Positions 19,011 to 28,210 are shown, counted from the stretch's first letter. The stretch: 64,000 nucleotides of DNA from Betaproteobacteria bacterium (GCA_018970545.1 JAGWWC010000001.1:1-64000); one strand, 5' to 3'. Notes: a model not told the origin generated them from the sequence alone. A program made the numbers and translations.

Positions 19011-20336
19011 TCACCCTGCTGGTGATGCTGATCCCAGCGTTTTGGCGGGACTGACCACATCCCGAGTTTTCCATTGGGCAATCGTGGTGAGTCCGAGCCA
19101 CAAGGCGGTGGCGGCGAAGCCCCACTGGAAGGCAGTCGCGTCATAGCGCCGCACACCTTCAACCACTAGACCGTCCCAGCGCCAGTCCAGAATAAATCCA
19201 AAAAGCGGCTGCAGTCCAAGCGATCCAAGAGTCACCGAGAGATTGACCAAGGCGGTGATGGTCGCGGTGCGACGGCCGCCGACCAGGTCTTTTCCATAGG
19301 CGAAAGCCACCACCATTGAGCCAGAACTGATTCCAATGATTAACAGAAGTGCTGCGGTAGCCCACAGGGATGAAAGCGTAATGCCGCTGGCGAGCAAAAT
19401 GAAGCCCATAAAAACTCCAAAGGTTCCGACGATAAGAGGCTGTTTGCGCCGACCAATCCGGTCAGACCAGGGCCCGAATACCAGACTGCCCGCTGCAAAG
19501 CCGACGGGAATAAGCGAAGTCAGTGTGACCGCCGTGCGGCTACTAATCTCAAAAAGAGTCGTTAAAAAAGGCACGCCCCAGAGCCCGGCCAGCATCACCA
19601 CGCTTCCCGTAACTGCTGTTTGCCCCAGACAGAGTAATGCGAGATCTTTTCTTGGAAGGGTGCGGAGAGACTCCCACAAAGAGATCTCCGCGAGCGCATC
19701 GTCGGTCTGAGGGGCTGGCGCCCAGCTGCGGTAGCCCCGATCAATAGGATCATCACGCAGTACAAAAATCATAACGATCAGCAGGACCGCTGCGAATATG
19801 GCACTTCCTGCGATTACGTTTCGCCACCCGTACTCATCCGATAAAAGCCGTAAGGGAAACCCTGCCAAGACCGCCCCCACTGTGCCGACGGTTAGTGATA
19901 GTCCTGAAATGGAGGCGAATTTCTGTGGCGAAAACCAGTGTGCCGCAAGTTTTAGCATGCCAATCCATCCAACCGCAGCTGCGGCCCCGATAATGCCGCG
20001 GCCGATAGCCGCGACGGTAAAAGTTTCAGCCCATGCGAACAGGAGTGTTCCGGCGACTGCGGCTGCTGTGGCAGCAATGAAGAGCCGGCGTGGGCCAAAG
20101 CGATCGGCAAGAAGGCCGGCAGGCAGCTGCATCACGGCATAACAGTAGAAATAGGTTGCGGATAGCCAACCCAAAGCAGTAGCGGTGGGTGCAAGCTCCT
20201 GAGCGAGCTCTTGGGCCAACGCGGCAGGCGTAACCCGCTGAAAAAATCCAAATAGATAAAAGGCTGCTGCCAGGCCCCACATCAGCAGGGCTAAGCTAAG
20301 CGGAGGAACTGCAGACCTTAGAGCATCTCGTTTCAA
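19011..20336 (-). CDS. MFS transporter
   Basis: Major facilitator superfamily carrier of 441 residues with about 12 hydrophobic segments. The between-helix signature appears as GLLADRFGPRRLFIA (near residues 75-90) and again in the second half as GPWSDRIGRRKQPLIVG. The N-terminal half (GFFQRVTPAALAQELAQEL) resembles carriers often annotated as hexuronate/nitrate-like or general MFS; the substrate cannot be told. It starts three bases after the stop of the 3-hydroxyacyl-CoA dehydrogenase gene and is probably the last gene of the metX-metW-hbd transcript. It converges on the TRAP operon. Confidence 0.85.
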   Translation of the reverse strand: MKRDALRSAVPPLSLALLMWGLAAAFYLFGFFQRVTPAALAQELAQELAPTATALGWLSATYFYCYAVMQLPAGLLADRFGPRRLFIAATAAAVAGTLLFAWAETFTVAAIGRGIIGAAAAVGWIGMLKLAAHWFSPQKFASISGLSLTVGTVGAVLAGFPLRLLSDEYGWRNVIAGSAIFAAVLLIVMIFVLRDDPIDRGYRSWAPAPQTDDALAEISLWESLRTLPRKDLALLCLGQTAVTGSVVMLAGLWGVPFLTTLFEISSRTAVTLTSLIPVGFAAGSLVFGPWSDRIGRRKQPLIVGTFGVFMGFILLASGITLSSLWATAALLLIIGISSGSMVVAFAYGKDLVGGRRTATITALVNLSVTLGSLGLQPLFGFILDWRWDGLVVEGVRRYDATAFQWGFAATALWLGLTTIAQWKTRDVVSPAKTLGSASPAG

Positions 20337-20339
20337 GAG

Positions 20340-21188
20340 TTAATAGCTGTAAAAACCTCGGCCCGATTTTCGGCCAAGGTAACCCGCATCCACCATTTCC
20401 TTCAGCAGTGGTGCTGCACGATATTTCGGATCTTCGAAGTTTCGATACAGCACTTCCATTACCGCCAGCAGAACGTCAAGGCCGATGAGATCCGCCAGCG
20501 CAAGGGGGCCAATCGGATGATTGCAGCCAAGCTTCATGCCCTCATCAATCTCAGCAGCGGAGGCCAAGCCCTCGGCATAGACAAAAATAGCCTCGTTGAT
20601 CATCGGACAGAGAATGCGATTGACGACAAATCCGGCGCTATTCTTGACCCCAATGGGCGTTTTTCCAACTGCCTTGGCAAGCTCTGTTATCGCAGTCACG
20701 GTGGGTTCCGAGGTCTGTAGGCCTCGAATAATTTCAACAAGGGCCATCATCGGTACGGGATTGAAAAAATGCATGCCGATAAATCGTTCGGGCCGATGGG
20801 TCGCAGCCGCAAGGCGGGTGATTGAGAGCGAGGAAGTATTTGTCGCGATAATTGTTTCAGGGCGTAATACTTTTTCGACCGCCTGAAGAATCTTAATTTT
20901 TACAGCTTCGTTTTCCGTAGCGGCCTCAATCAAAACATCTGCGGAGACGAGGTCATCAACTTTGGTGGTCGTACAGATATGGGCCAGGGTCGTTTTTTTT
21001 GCGTCTTCGGTAAGCGCCCCTTTTTTGATCAGCCGGTCCATGGATCCGGATATGGTAGCCAAGCCTTTTGCAAGCGCGGGCTCTGCAATATCTTGCATGA
21101 TGACATCGTAGCCTTTTGCGGCAAAAGCCTGGGCAATGCCGTTGCCCATGGTGCCGGCACCAATAACGCCAATAGTTTTGATGGCCAT
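20340..21188 (-). CDS. hbd: 3-hydroxybutyryl-CoA dehydrogenase
   Basis: NAD(P)-dependent oxidation of 3-hydroxyacyl-CoA (or the reverse reduction of acetoacetyl-CoA). The 282-residue single-function protein has the Rossmann motif GVIGAGTMGNGIAQAF at the N-terminus, then NTSSLSITRLAAATHRPERF and GMHFFNPVPMMALVEII with the catalytic His. The C-terminal helical dimer domain ends LGRKSGRGFYSY, as expected. The length matches Hbd/PaaH (about 282-285), not the large fused fatty-oxidation proteins. It follows metW by 19 bases on the same strand; a link to methionine synthesis is not evident. Confidence 0.93.
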   Translation of the reverse strand: MAIKTIGVIGAGTMGNGIAQAFAAKGYDVIMQDIAEPALAKGLATISGSMDRLIKKGALTEDAKKTTLAHICTTTKVDDLVSADVLIEAATENEAVKIKILQAVEKVLRPETIIATNTSSLSITRLAAATHRPERFIGMHFFNPVPMMALVEIIRGLQTSEPTVTAITELAKAVGKTPIGVKNSAGFVVNRILCPMINEAIFVYAEGLASAAEIDEGMKLGCNHPIGPLALADLIGLDVLLAVMEVLYRNFEDPKYRAAPLLKEMVDAGYLGRKSGRGFYSY

Positions 21189-21207
21189 ATGCTGGGGTTC
21201 TCCTTGT

Positions 21208-21825
21208 TTAGAGCGATCTTTTTTGGAAGCGGTACACCGCCAGAGTACTTCTTAGGTTTGGCATAAATTTGATCGGCCGATCATCATCCAAAAAAGCACG
21301 ATCCAAGATATCAAATCCAAGACGAGTGAGTAGCTCTTCAAAGTCTTGGGCGGTGGCAAAGTGAAAATTGGGCGTGTCATACCAGGCATAAGGAAGTCTT
21401 TTATTGACGGGCATGTGACCCGAGAGCAGTGAGGTGACATGTGACCAGTGGCCGAAATTCGGGATGCTGACCAGACACTCACGGCCAATCTCACCGATCT
21501 CTCGCAGCACCCGCTCTGTTTCTCGAGTGGCTTGCAGGGCCTGGGACAATACGACAACATCAAACCGACCCCTGGCAAACATGGCAAGGCCTCGGTCAAT
21601 ATCAGCCTGAATCACGTTGACACCTCGTTTGATACAGGCGAGTACATTTTCATCAGCGATCTCGACGCCCAGTGTTTCACAGGATTGCTGGACGGCCAGC
21701 CAATGTAAGAGTGTGCCATCACCGCAGCCCAAGTCGAGCACTCGCGCATGAGGGGCTACCCATCTTGCAATCTGTGCGAGATCGCTTCGCAGGGATTCTC
21801 CGCCATGGCCAAGAACGTGCTTCAT
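21208..21825 (-). CDS. metW: methionine biosynthesis protein MetW
   Basis: SAM-methyltransferase-fold protein that works with MetX in the acylation of homoserine. About 205 residues from the ATG at 21825, which overlaps the metX stop in an ATGA arrangement. An ATG nine bases earlier is possible but less likely. The SAM loop [16 protein letters not shown] and the MetW-typical [20 protein letters not shown] and FPNFGHW-like (IPNFGHWSH) blocks are present. MetW is generally found as a partner of MetX in beta- and gammaproteobacteria and appears needed for its activity. Confidence 0.95.
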   Translation of the reverse strand: MKHVLGHGGESLRSDLAQIARWVAPHARVLDLGCGDGTLLHWLAVQQSCETLGVEIADENVLACIKRGVNVIQADIDRGLAMFARGRFDVVVLSQALQATRETERVLREIGEIGRECLVSIPNFGHWSHVTSLLSGHMPVNKRLPYAWYDTPNFHFATAQDFEELLTRLGFDILDRAFLDDDRPIKFMPNLRSTLAVYRFQKRSL

Positions 21826-22976
21826 GCAACACACTCCTTGCCGATGCGGTCAAAATAGGCAGCCACCACATGGTGATACCGTGGATCGTTCATCAAAAAT
21901 GCATCGTGTCCATGAGGAGCATCAATTTCAGCATAAGTTACTGATTTGCGTTGTGCCAGCAATGCTTCAGCAATTTCGCGAGAGCGTTCGGGCGGAAATC
22001 GCCAGTCGGTCGTGAAAGAGATCAACAGATTGCTGCAGCGGATACCGGCGAAGGCCTCCGAGAGGCTGCCCGAGAATGCTTTGGCGGGATCAAAATAATC
22101 CAGTGCTCGCGTAATTAGTAAATAAGTATTGGCATCAAAATAATTCGAAAATTTTTCGCCTTGATAGCGCAAATAAGACTCGATTTCGAACTCGGCATCA
22201 AAGCCGAATCGATAGTCATCTGAGCCACGCAGCTGCCGACCGAATTTCTCGGCCATGTCATCATCAGAAAGGTAGGTGATATGCCCAATCATTCGGGCGA
22301 CCGACAGCCCAGTCTTCGGCACGGTATTTTTGGCGTAATAGTGACCACCATGAAATTCCGGATCATTCACAATGGCCCGGCGGGCCACCTCATTAAATGC
22401 AATGTTTTGCGCCGATAGTCGGGCAGTGGAGGCAATCACCACTGCATGCCGAAGCCGATCGGGGTAGGCAATCGACCACTGCATGGCCTGCATGCCACCA
22501 AGACTGCCGCCCATGACGGCGGCAAACTGCGTGATGCCCAGCCGATCGGCGAGTCGGGCCTGAGCCTGGACCCAGTCTTCAACAGTGATGACTGGAAAAT
22601 CGGCGCCATAAGGCTCACCTGTCGTGGGATTGAGAGAGGCTGGGCCCGTTGAGCCAAAGCATGACCCAAGATTATTCACGCCGATGACAAAAAAACGTCG
22701 AGTATCCACCGGCTTGCCCGGCCCTACCATGTTGTCCCACCAGCCAATGGCCTGCGGATCGTCGGGGCGGCTGCCTGCGACATGATGGGAGGCATTCAGA
22801 GCGTGGCAGACCAACACAGCGTTACTTCGGTCTCGATTTAATGTGCCATAGGTCTCGTATACCAGCTGATAGGGACCAAAAGACTGGCCGCTTTTGAGCG
22901 CCAGAGGCTCTAAAAAGTCGGCGGTCTGCGGTGTGATGGGTCCGACCGAATCGAGAGGCGGAGGAGCAATGGCCAT
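21822..22976 (-). CDS. metX: homoserine O-acyltransferase MetX
   Basis: Activates homoserine by acylation, the first committed step of methionine synthesis. The 384-residue alpha/beta hydrolase has the oxyanion block [17 protein letters not shown], the nucleophile elbow [12 protein letters not shown] with catalytic Ser, a downstream Asp region ([14 protein letters not shown]) and the final His in [10 protein letters not shown]. In MetW-paired members the acyl donor has been shown in several cases to be succinyl-CoA rather than acetyl-CoA, so the name 'acetyltransferase' should be used with care. It heads metX-metW-hbd-MFS. A consensus TTGACA (minus strand, 23030-23025) lies 48 bases upstream with a weak -10 (TAACTT). 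No ribosome site is obvious. Confidence 0.95.
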   Translation of the reverse strand: MAIAPPPLDSVGPITPQTADFLEPLALKSGQSFGPYQLVYETYGTLNRDRSNAVLVCHALNASHHVAGSRPDDPQAIGWWDNMVGPGKPVDTRRFFVIGVNNLGSCFGSTGPASLNPTTGEPYGADFPVITVEDWVQAQARLADRLGITQFAAVMGGSLGGMQAMQWSIAYPDRLRHAVVIASTARLSAQNIAFNEVARRAIVNDPEFHGGHYYAKNTVPKTGLSVARMIGHITYLSDDDMAEKFGRQLRGSDDYRFGFDAEFEIESYLRYQGEKFSNYFDANTYLLITRALDYFDPAKAFSGSLSEAFAGIRCSNLLISFTTDWRFPPERSREIAEALLAQRKSVTYAEIDAPHGHDAFLMNDPRYHHVVAAYFDRIGKECVA

Positions 22977-23024
22977 AACGGGTTTTGAGATGAGCCTTAA
23001 AAGTTAGCTGCCTGGGCAGGGGGA

Positions 23025-23049
23025 TGTCAATTTGTTGACACTTTGACAC
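23025..23049. promoter_or_regulatory. TTGACA repeat cluster between metX and LuxR-type gene
   Basis: The 193-base divergent gap holds a perfect dyad TGTCAA-N4-TTGACA (23025-23040) followed by another TTGACAC (23043-23049); TTGACAC occurs twice one base apart. A related ATTTGTTGAAC lies at 23092-23102. The left half provides a consensus minus-strand -35 for metX. The arrangement would suit an operator or overlapping divergent promoters. Nothing else is recognisable in 22977-23169 apart from the AAGGAG ribosome site at 23158-23163. Confidence 0.4.
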
Positions 23050-23169
23050 AAAGCCTTGTGGTCTCGCGGCCGGCAATGTCGCTGAGTTCGCATTTGTTGA
23101 ACATTGCGGGGTCAGCCGGCGGTGATACTGCCCCCGGATCAATTGACTTTTCTGAAGAAGGAGCCCAGC

Positions 23170-23499
23170 GTGACCAAGCGCTTAGTACAGCAGCAAGACC
23201 TGATGCCCCCGACCTCGTTGTTAATTAAGGAGGCCTCGATACAGCCATATCGCAGGCTTGAGCCCGAGCAGCCAGGGCCCGCCGCAGCGATTACCCCGCG
23301 TCAGCAAGAGGTACTGTTTTGTCTTGTGGAAGGCAAGCCGACCAAGAAGATTTGCACAGAACTGGGAATCTCTGAGGGAACTGCAAAGGTGCATATCAGC
23401 GCTATTTTTCGTGCCCTGAGGGTGAGAAACCGCACTCAGGCGACCCTGGTGGCGCTGCGCGAGGGCTGGATTCACCCAGAGATGTGGTCGCGATCTTGA
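23170..23499 (+). CDS. stand-alone LuxR-type HTH regulator
   Basis: Small DNA-binding protein of 109 residues from GTG 23170, chosen because AAGGAG lies six bases upstream. Residues 40-100 form a complete LuxR/GerE helix-turn-helix: TPRQQEVLFCLVEGKPTKKI, then ELGISEGTAKVHISAIFRAL with the recognition helix, then VRNRTQATLVALREG. The first 40 residues are Pro/Gln-rich with no fold I recognise; there is no receiver or autoinducer domain. It is divergent from metX, and its 3' end overlaps the opposing ptsI gene by 28 bases. It may be the DNA-binding end of a former response regulator or a constitutive regulator; the target is unknown. Confidence 0.8.
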   Translation: MTKRLVQQQDLMPPTSLLIKEASIQPYRRLEPEQPGPAAAITPRQQEVLFCLVEGKPTKKICTELGISEGTAKVHISAIFRALRVRNRTQATLVALREGWIHPEMWSRS

Positions 23500-25256
23500 T
23501 TCCATCTGGCCAAGGCGGCCGCCAGTTTCATCGGGTCGCCTTGCCGCAGAATTTTCGAAGACTGTTTGCTGCAATCACTGGCCCGCGACCGAAGAATTTC
23601 TTGCTTGATGACCAATACTTGTGCCGGATGCATTGAAAATTCTCGCAGACCGAAACCGAGCAGCAGGCGCGTCAGCACCGGATCACCCGCCATTTCGCCA
23701 CAGACCGAGACGGGAGTACCCCGTCGATTGCAGGCTTTAATAACATCTGCGATCAGTCGCAGCACGGCAGGATGCAAAGGATTGTACAAATGGGCCACAT
23801 CGCCATCGGCACGATCAATGGCAAGCGTGTATTGGATCAAATCATTTGTCCCTAAGGAAGCAAAATCCAACTCCGGTAAAAGCCCGTCGATTGCCAGTGC
23901 GGCGGCTGGGACTTCGATCATGGCCCCGATGGGAATGCTGTCATCAAAAGGCTGCTGCCGAGACTTGAGCTGATCCATCGCAGCAGCAATCATTTTTCTC
24001 GCAGATACCATCTCTTGTGGCCCGCTGATCAGGGGGATTAGACACTTGATGGGGCCATGGGCAGACGCCCTGAGTATTGCGCGCAGCTGCGTCATGAATA
24101 GTTCGGGCTCCGCCAGACAAAGGCGAATCGCCCGCAACGCAAGGGCGGGATTCGAGGGCGGATCACGATGGGCCGATACGCTGGGAACGTCTTTATCGGC
24201 ACCGGAGTCAAGAGTGCGAATGGTGACCGGTCGGCCTTTCAGCGCCATCACCACGCTCCGATAGGCCTCGTATTGCTCCTGTTCTGATGGGGGGTCGTCG
24301 CGGTTCATGTAGAGAAACTCGCTACGAAAAAGACCCACGCCCTGGCAGCCGGCTTCCATTGCGTGGGCAGCATCGGAGGGCAGATCGAGATTGGCAAATA
24401 GACTGACGGCCTGGCCATCCAGCGTTTGTGCAGCGACATTCTTGAGTCGGGTCAGTCGGCTACGAGCCACCGCTTGTTCGGCCTGCCGAACCTCATAGAT
24501 GCTGCGGATGGGAGCATCGATGCTGCCCAACACCACGCCAGCTTCTGCGTCGATGATGATGGGCTCGCCTTGTTGAATCAGACCATACAGTGTCTGAAGG
24601 CCAACCACGGCTGGCAGGCCGAGACTTCGGGCGAGAATTGCAGTGTGTGACGTGGGGCTGCCAGTATCGGTTGCAAATCCCGCAAAAGAGTGCTGCTTGA
24701 GCAGCAGCATATCCGCGGGCGCAATGTCATGAGCAACAAGAATCCACGGTAGCTCTGCAGCGGAGCCCGACTCAGCAGCGGTGGGCTGTGGAAGATTAAT
24801 CCGTGCGCCGCCATCCGGATGTCGCATGGCCTTCAAGATGCGTTCCACAATTTGTCGAACATCTGCACGGCGCTCGCGAAGATAGGCGTCTTCAATTGCA
24901 TCGAATTGCTCCGCAACCTGCTCATATTGCTGCACGAGGGCCCACTCGGCGTTGCACTGTTCGGCCAGAATTCGATCACGTGTGGTTTCAATCAGCATCG
25001 GGTCATGCAGCACGATGGCCTGCAAGTCCAGAAAGGCGCGCAGCTCAGCGACCACCTCATTGCCGAGGTCATGCCGCATTTTTTCAAATTCCTCATCCAC
25101 GGCGCGGACCGCGGCATAGAGCCGCTCTACCTCAGCATGGGCCTCGCCTGCTTCAATAGAACGCCTTGGAACATCGAGGGAGGCGGGCGCGAGCACCCAG
25201 GCCCGGCCAATCGCGATGCCGCGACCCACTGAAATCCCGGAAACTGAAAACGCCAA
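23472..25256 (-). CDS. ptsI: phosphoenolpyruvate-protein phosphotransferase (PTS enzyme I)
   Basis: Takes phosphate from phosphoenolpyruvate and passes it to HPr. The 594-residue protein has the N-terminal HPr-binding helical domain, the swivelling domain with phospho-His204 in TGSPTSHTAILARSLGLPAV, and the C-terminal PEP barrel (GVGLFRSEFLYM, GTNDLIQYTLAIDR, VCGEMAGDP with the catalytic Cys). The C-terminus extends about 25 residues past the conserved IKQEILRS-like end. It starts two bases after ptsH. No sugar permease (EIIB/EIIC) gene is nearby, so the pathway here is probably regulatory. Confidence 0.95.
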   Translation of the reverse strand: MAFSVSGISVGRGIAIGRAWVLAPASLDVPRRSIEAGEAHAEVERLYAAVRAVDEEFEKMRHDLGNEVVAELRAFLDLQAIVLHDPMLIETTRDRILAEQCNAEWALVQQYEQVAEQFDAIEDAYLRERRADVRQIVERILKAMRHPDGGARINLPQPTAAESGSAAELPWILVAHDIAPADMLLLKQHSFAGFATDTGSPTSHTAILARSLGLPAVVGLQTLYGLIQQGEPIIIDAEAGVVLGSIDAPIRSIYEVRQAEQAVARSRLTRLKNVAAQTLDGQAVSLFANLDLPSDAAHAMEAGCQGVGLFRSEFLYMNRDDPPSEQEQYEAYRSVVMALKGRPVTIRTLDSGADKDVPSVSAHRDPPSNPALALRAIRLCLAEPELFMTQLRAILRASAHGPIKCLIPLISGPQEMVSARKMIAAAMDQLKSRQQPFDDSIPIGAMIEVPAAALAIDGLLPELDFASLGTNDLIQYTLAIDRADGDVAHLYNPLHPAVLRLIADVIKACNRRGTPVSVCGEMAGDPVLTRLLLGFGLREFSMHPAQVLVIKQEILRSRASDCSKQSSKILRQGDPMKLAAALARWNQDRDHISG

Positions 25257-25258
25257 GC

Positions 25259-25528
25259 CTAGGACTCCTCTCCGAAGCGCGCAGCAAATAGATCAGCAAG
25301 CGCTTTTAAGGCGTCGTCTTCTTGCTCGCCCGTGGTTTCAATTTCGACCTCAGTGCCTTTTCCGGCGGCCAGCATCGTGACGCCGAGAACGCTTTTTGCG
25401 TTCACCCGCTTGCCGTTGCGCGAAAGCCAGACCTCGCAGGGAAATCGTGTCGCCATCTGGCTAAGTTTTGAAGAGGCCCGCAAATGCAGACCAAGCGCAT
25501 TGATGACGGGGACGATTTGCTTGGGCAT
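25259..25528 (-). CDS. ptsH: phosphocarrier protein HPr
   Basis: Small phosphate carrier of 89 residues between enzyme I and EIIA. The phospho-acceptor is His15 in NALGLHLRASSK; the RAS in place of the RPA of sugar HPr resembles nitrogen-type HPr (NPr) proteins. Ser46 in NAKSVLGVTMLAAG matches the site phosphorylated by HPr kinase. An upstream ATG at 25564 falls inside the EIIA gene and is disregarded. It lies eight bases after the EIIA gene and two bases before ptsI. Confidence 0.95.
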   Translation of the reverse strand: MPKQIVPVINALGLHLRASSKLSQMATRFPCEVWLSRNGKRVNAKSVLGVTMLAAGKGTEVEIETTGEQEDDALKALADLFAARFGEES

Positions 25529-25536
25529 GACGACCT

Positions 25537-25938
25537 TTAGGCGGCGGGGGCAAGGGGCGCGCAAGACGGCGATACCGTATCGGCCAGTTTTTCGACCAAC
25601 TCCTGCGGAGAAAGCTCGCGATAAGTAAATGCTTTTAGCATCATTGGTACGCTAACACCGGTGAGGCCGCAGGCGTTGATTTCGGGGTGCAGACTGAGCC
25701 AGGCGCAGGCCGCATTACAGGGTGTGGCGCCCAAGATGTCGCCGAGCATCACCACCTGCTGGGGCTGTCCTTCCTGTTTCCAGGCAGCCTCAATGGCGGC
25801 CACTGCATCATCGAGCGATGAGTTGGCAGCGATGTCGGCGACCACGACCTCTGCAATGTAACGCCCAAAGGCGTGGCAGGCCACGGCATGCAGGGCATGG
25901 CCCAAGGGCGCATGACAAATCAGAATCAAAGAGGTCAT
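25537..25938 (-). CDS. PTS mannose-type EIIA domain protein
   Basis: Cytosolic 133-residue EIIA of the mannose family. The expected phospho-acceptor is His9 in LILICHAPLGHAL. VVMLGDILGATPCNAA is the usual second block, and GVSVPMMLKAF the third. The start at 25938 forms an ATGA overlap with the gshB stop; the longer open frame inside gshB is disregarded. No EIIB, EIIC or EIID is present, as in other betaproteobacteria, where this protein, HPr and EI form a regulatory phosphate chain. Confidence 0.9.
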   Translation of the reverse strand: MTSLILICHAPLGHALHAVACHAFGRYIAEVVVADIAANSSLDDAVAAIEAAWKQEGQPQQVVMLGDILGATPCNAACAWLSLHPEINACGLTGVSVPMMLKAFTYRELSPQELVEKLADTVSPSCAPLAPAA

Positions 25939-26891
25939 TGGGCCAGCGCCGTTTCGATAAAGATTTGGGCGACATCGATTCCGGACTGCGTTTGAATTTC
26001 CTGAAAACCAGTCGGGCTGGTGACATTTATTTCGGTCAAGTGCTCGCCAATCACATCCAAACCCAGTAGCAGCAGGCCCCGAGGCGCCAGAGCTTCGCCG
26101 ACGGTGCAAGCGATTTTTCGGTCGCGGGCCGATAGCGCTGTGACCACCCCTTTGCCACCCGCAGCAAGATTGCCGCGAGACTGTCCGGTCGGGGGAATTC
26201 TTGCAAGCGCTGATTCAATGGGCTGGCCATTGATCACAATGATGCGCTTATCGCCTTGAGCAATCGCTGGCAGATAGCGTTGAATCACGATCGATTGATT
26301 GCCGTGATGCGTCAGCATTTCAAGCGCAGATGGAAGATTGGGATCTTCTGCGGTGAGCACAAAAACACCTATGCCCCCCATCGCATCCAGGGGCTTGGCC
26401 ACAATCTTTTGATGGTGAATCGCAAATTCTCGCAGCGATTGCAGATCTGCAGAGATCAGTGTCTCTGGTGTCAACTCCGGAAACTCGAGAGCCGCCATTT
26501 TTTCGCCGTGATTGCGTAGAGCTTGCGGACAATTGACTACGCGTATCCCCTCGCGCTGGGCAATCTCGAGCTGCTGCGTGGCCACGAGATAGCGAGCATC
26601 AAAAGGTGGGTCCTTGCGCATCAGAATTAGATCAAAAGCTTTTGCAGGCTGCCAGCGGGCCGAGTCTTCCACCCACCACATGGGTGCTTCAGGCTGATCG
26701 ATACGGATCTGGTGGGCAAAGATTTCTAGCCGGCTGCCATCATGATCTGCGCGGGAGCGCAGTTCGTGCAACTCTGCTGTGTGAATTTCGATTCCTCGCC
26801 GCTGGCACTCCCGCATCATGGCGAAGGTGGTGTCTTTGTAGGTCTTGAACCCGCCAAGCGGATCACAGACAAACAGCACACTGCGGGTCAT
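25935..26891 (-). CDS. gshB: glutathione synthetase
   Basis: Joins gamma-glutamylcysteine and glycine with ATP to give glutathione. The 318-residue ATP-grasp enzyme has the N-terminal substrate fold (VLFVCDPLGGFKTYKDTT), the LMRKDPPFDARY block, ATP-grasp core IVAKPLDAMGGIGVFVL, RGNLAAGGKGV, and the metal site LGLDVIGEHLTEINVTSPTG. The length matches E. coli GshB (316). It overlaps gshA and the EIIA gene by four bases each, so the operon is translationally coupled. Confidence 0.97.
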   Translation of the reverse strand: MTRSVLFVCDPLGGFKTYKDTTFAMMRECQRRGIEIHTAELHELRSRADHDGSRLEIFAHQIRIDQPEAPMWWVEDSARWQPAKAFDLILMRKDPPFDARYLVATQQLEIAQREGIRVVNCPQALRNHGEKMAALEFPELTPETLISADLQSLREFAIHHQKIVAKPLDAMGGIGVFVLTAEDPNLPSALEMLTHHGNQSIVIQRYLPAIAQGDKRIIVINGQPIESALARIPPTGQSRGNLAAGGKGVVTALSARDRKIACTVGEALAPRGLLLLGLDVIGEHLTEINVTSPTGFQEIQTQSGIDVAQIFIETALAQ

Positions 26892-28168
26892 GGCCGAGCC
26901 TGCTCGAGTTCCAAGGATGCTGCCAATAGTGCCAGACGGGCGATGACTCCGTAAACGTAATACCGATTGGGAGCTGCATCGGGATGGATAGCTTGATCTG
27001 GCTGCATGCAGCTCTTGTCAAATGGCAGCGGCAGAAACTTCATTCCAGGGGCATTGAGGTTCTCATCCGGTCCACGCTCTGCGTGAATCCGATAAAACCC
27101 ACCCACGACAGTGCGGTCCACCATGTAGACCACGGGCTCTGCCACCGCCCCATCGACCGCCTCAACTGTGGGCACACCCTCTTGGATCAGGACATCGGAG
27201 ACGGAGAGGCCCTCTTTCACAACCGCCATCTTATTGCGCTGCTTGCGATTTAGGTTGATGATCTCCTGAGCGTCTTTGACCATCATGATGCCCATCCCAT
27301 AGGTGCCAGCATCTGCTTTGACGACCACATAGGGGGTCTGCTGGACTCCAAGCTCTCGGTATTTGATGCGGATCTTATCTAGCATCATTGAGATGTTGTC
27401 GGCCAAGCATGATTCACCCTCACGAGCGTGAAAGTCGACTTTGGAGCAGGTGGCGTAAAACGGGTCCAGGACCCAAGGGTCGATTTGCAGGCGTTCAGCA
27501 AACTGTTTCACAACAGTTGAGTAGGCAGAAAAGTGCTGGCTTTTGCGTCGTACCGACCAGCCCGCATGCAGCGGCGGAATCATGTGCTGGCCTTTGATGC
27601 CTTGAAGGGCTGTAGGAATTCCTGCGGAGAGGTCGTTATTCAGCAAAATAGCGCAGGGATCAAACCCCTTCACGCCCAGCCGTTCCCCTTGTCTTTCCAG
27701 GGGTTCCAGCAGCAGCTGAGAGCCATCGGTCAGGGCGATCGGGGTGGGCTCAGTGATTTCGGGGATCAGGGTTCCAATTCGCACCTCAAGGCCGGACTGC
27801 CGCAGCAGGGCAGCAAGCCGGGCCACATTGGCAAGGTAGTAGCTATTGCGAGTGTGGCTCTCTGGAATCAAGAGAAACCGGCGAACATCGGGGCATCGCC
27901 TCTCGACCGCTGCGCTCATGGCCTGCACGGCGAGCGGCAGGGCATTATCGGCGAGGTTATTAAATCCCCCAGGAAAAAGATTGGTGTCGACGACGGAGAG
28001 CTTGAAGCCCGCATTTCGGATGTCGACCGAGGCATAAAACGGGGGCGTGTGTGAGAGCCATTGCGATCGAAACCAGTGTTCAATCTCAACGTTGGCCTGC
28101 AGGATCTGTCGCTCCAGGGCAACAAGCGGTCCGCCTCCGTCCGGGCGATGAAGGGTGTAAGGCATCAT
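26888..28168 (-). CDS. gshA: glutamate-cysteine ligase (proteobacterial non-E. coli type)
   Basis: First step of glutathione synthesis. The 426-residue protein belongs to the family found in betaproteobacteria and acidithiobacilli, unrelated in length to E. coli GshA (518). Typical stretches are SVDIRNAGFKLSVVDTNLFP, LLIPESHTRNSYYLANV, VVKADAGTYGMGIMMVKD and the C-terminal PDAAPNRYYVYGVIARLA. Two adjacent ATGs (28168, 28165) are equally possible starts. It overlaps gshB by four bases. The region upstream contains the amtB terminator and a TAAAAT -10-like sequence very close to the start, so the message may have almost no leader. Confidence 0.93.
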   Translation of the reverse strand: MMPYTLHRPDGGGPLVALERQILQANVEIEHWFRSQWLSHTPPFYASVDIRNAGFKLSVVDTNLFPGGFNNLADNALPLAVQAMSAAVERRCPDVRRFLLIPESHTRNSYYLANVARLAALLRQSGLEVRIGTLIPEITEPTPIALTDGSQLLLEPLERQGERLGVKGFDPCAILLNNDLSAGIPTALQGIKGQHMIPPLHAGWSVRRKSQHFSAYSTVVKQFAERLQIDPWVLDPFYATCSKVDFHAREGESCLADNISMMLDKIRIKYRELGVQQTPYVVVKADAGTYGMGIMMVKDAQEIINLNRKQRNKMAVVKEGLSVSDVLIQEGVPTVEAVDGAVAEPVVYMVDRTVVGGFYRIHAERGPDENLNAPGMKFLPLPFDKSCMQPDQAIHPDAAPNRYYVYGVIARLALLAASLELEQARP

Positions 28169-28210
28169 AGTTGGGCATTTTAGCTAACCCACCGTGAATC
28201 TCTGGTTTCA

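Noticed and set aside
19005-19035. Hairpin at the 3' end of the MFS gene (GATCACC...GGTGAT)
   Set aside because: The stem is short, lies inside the coding sequence and has no T-run on either strand, so it is probably chance.
22977-23169. Possible SAM-type riboswitch or truncated receiver domain between metX and the LuxR-type gene
   Set aside because: No conserved aptamer core is seen, and translation of the gap gives no receiver-domain motifs; only TTGACA-like repeats are visible.
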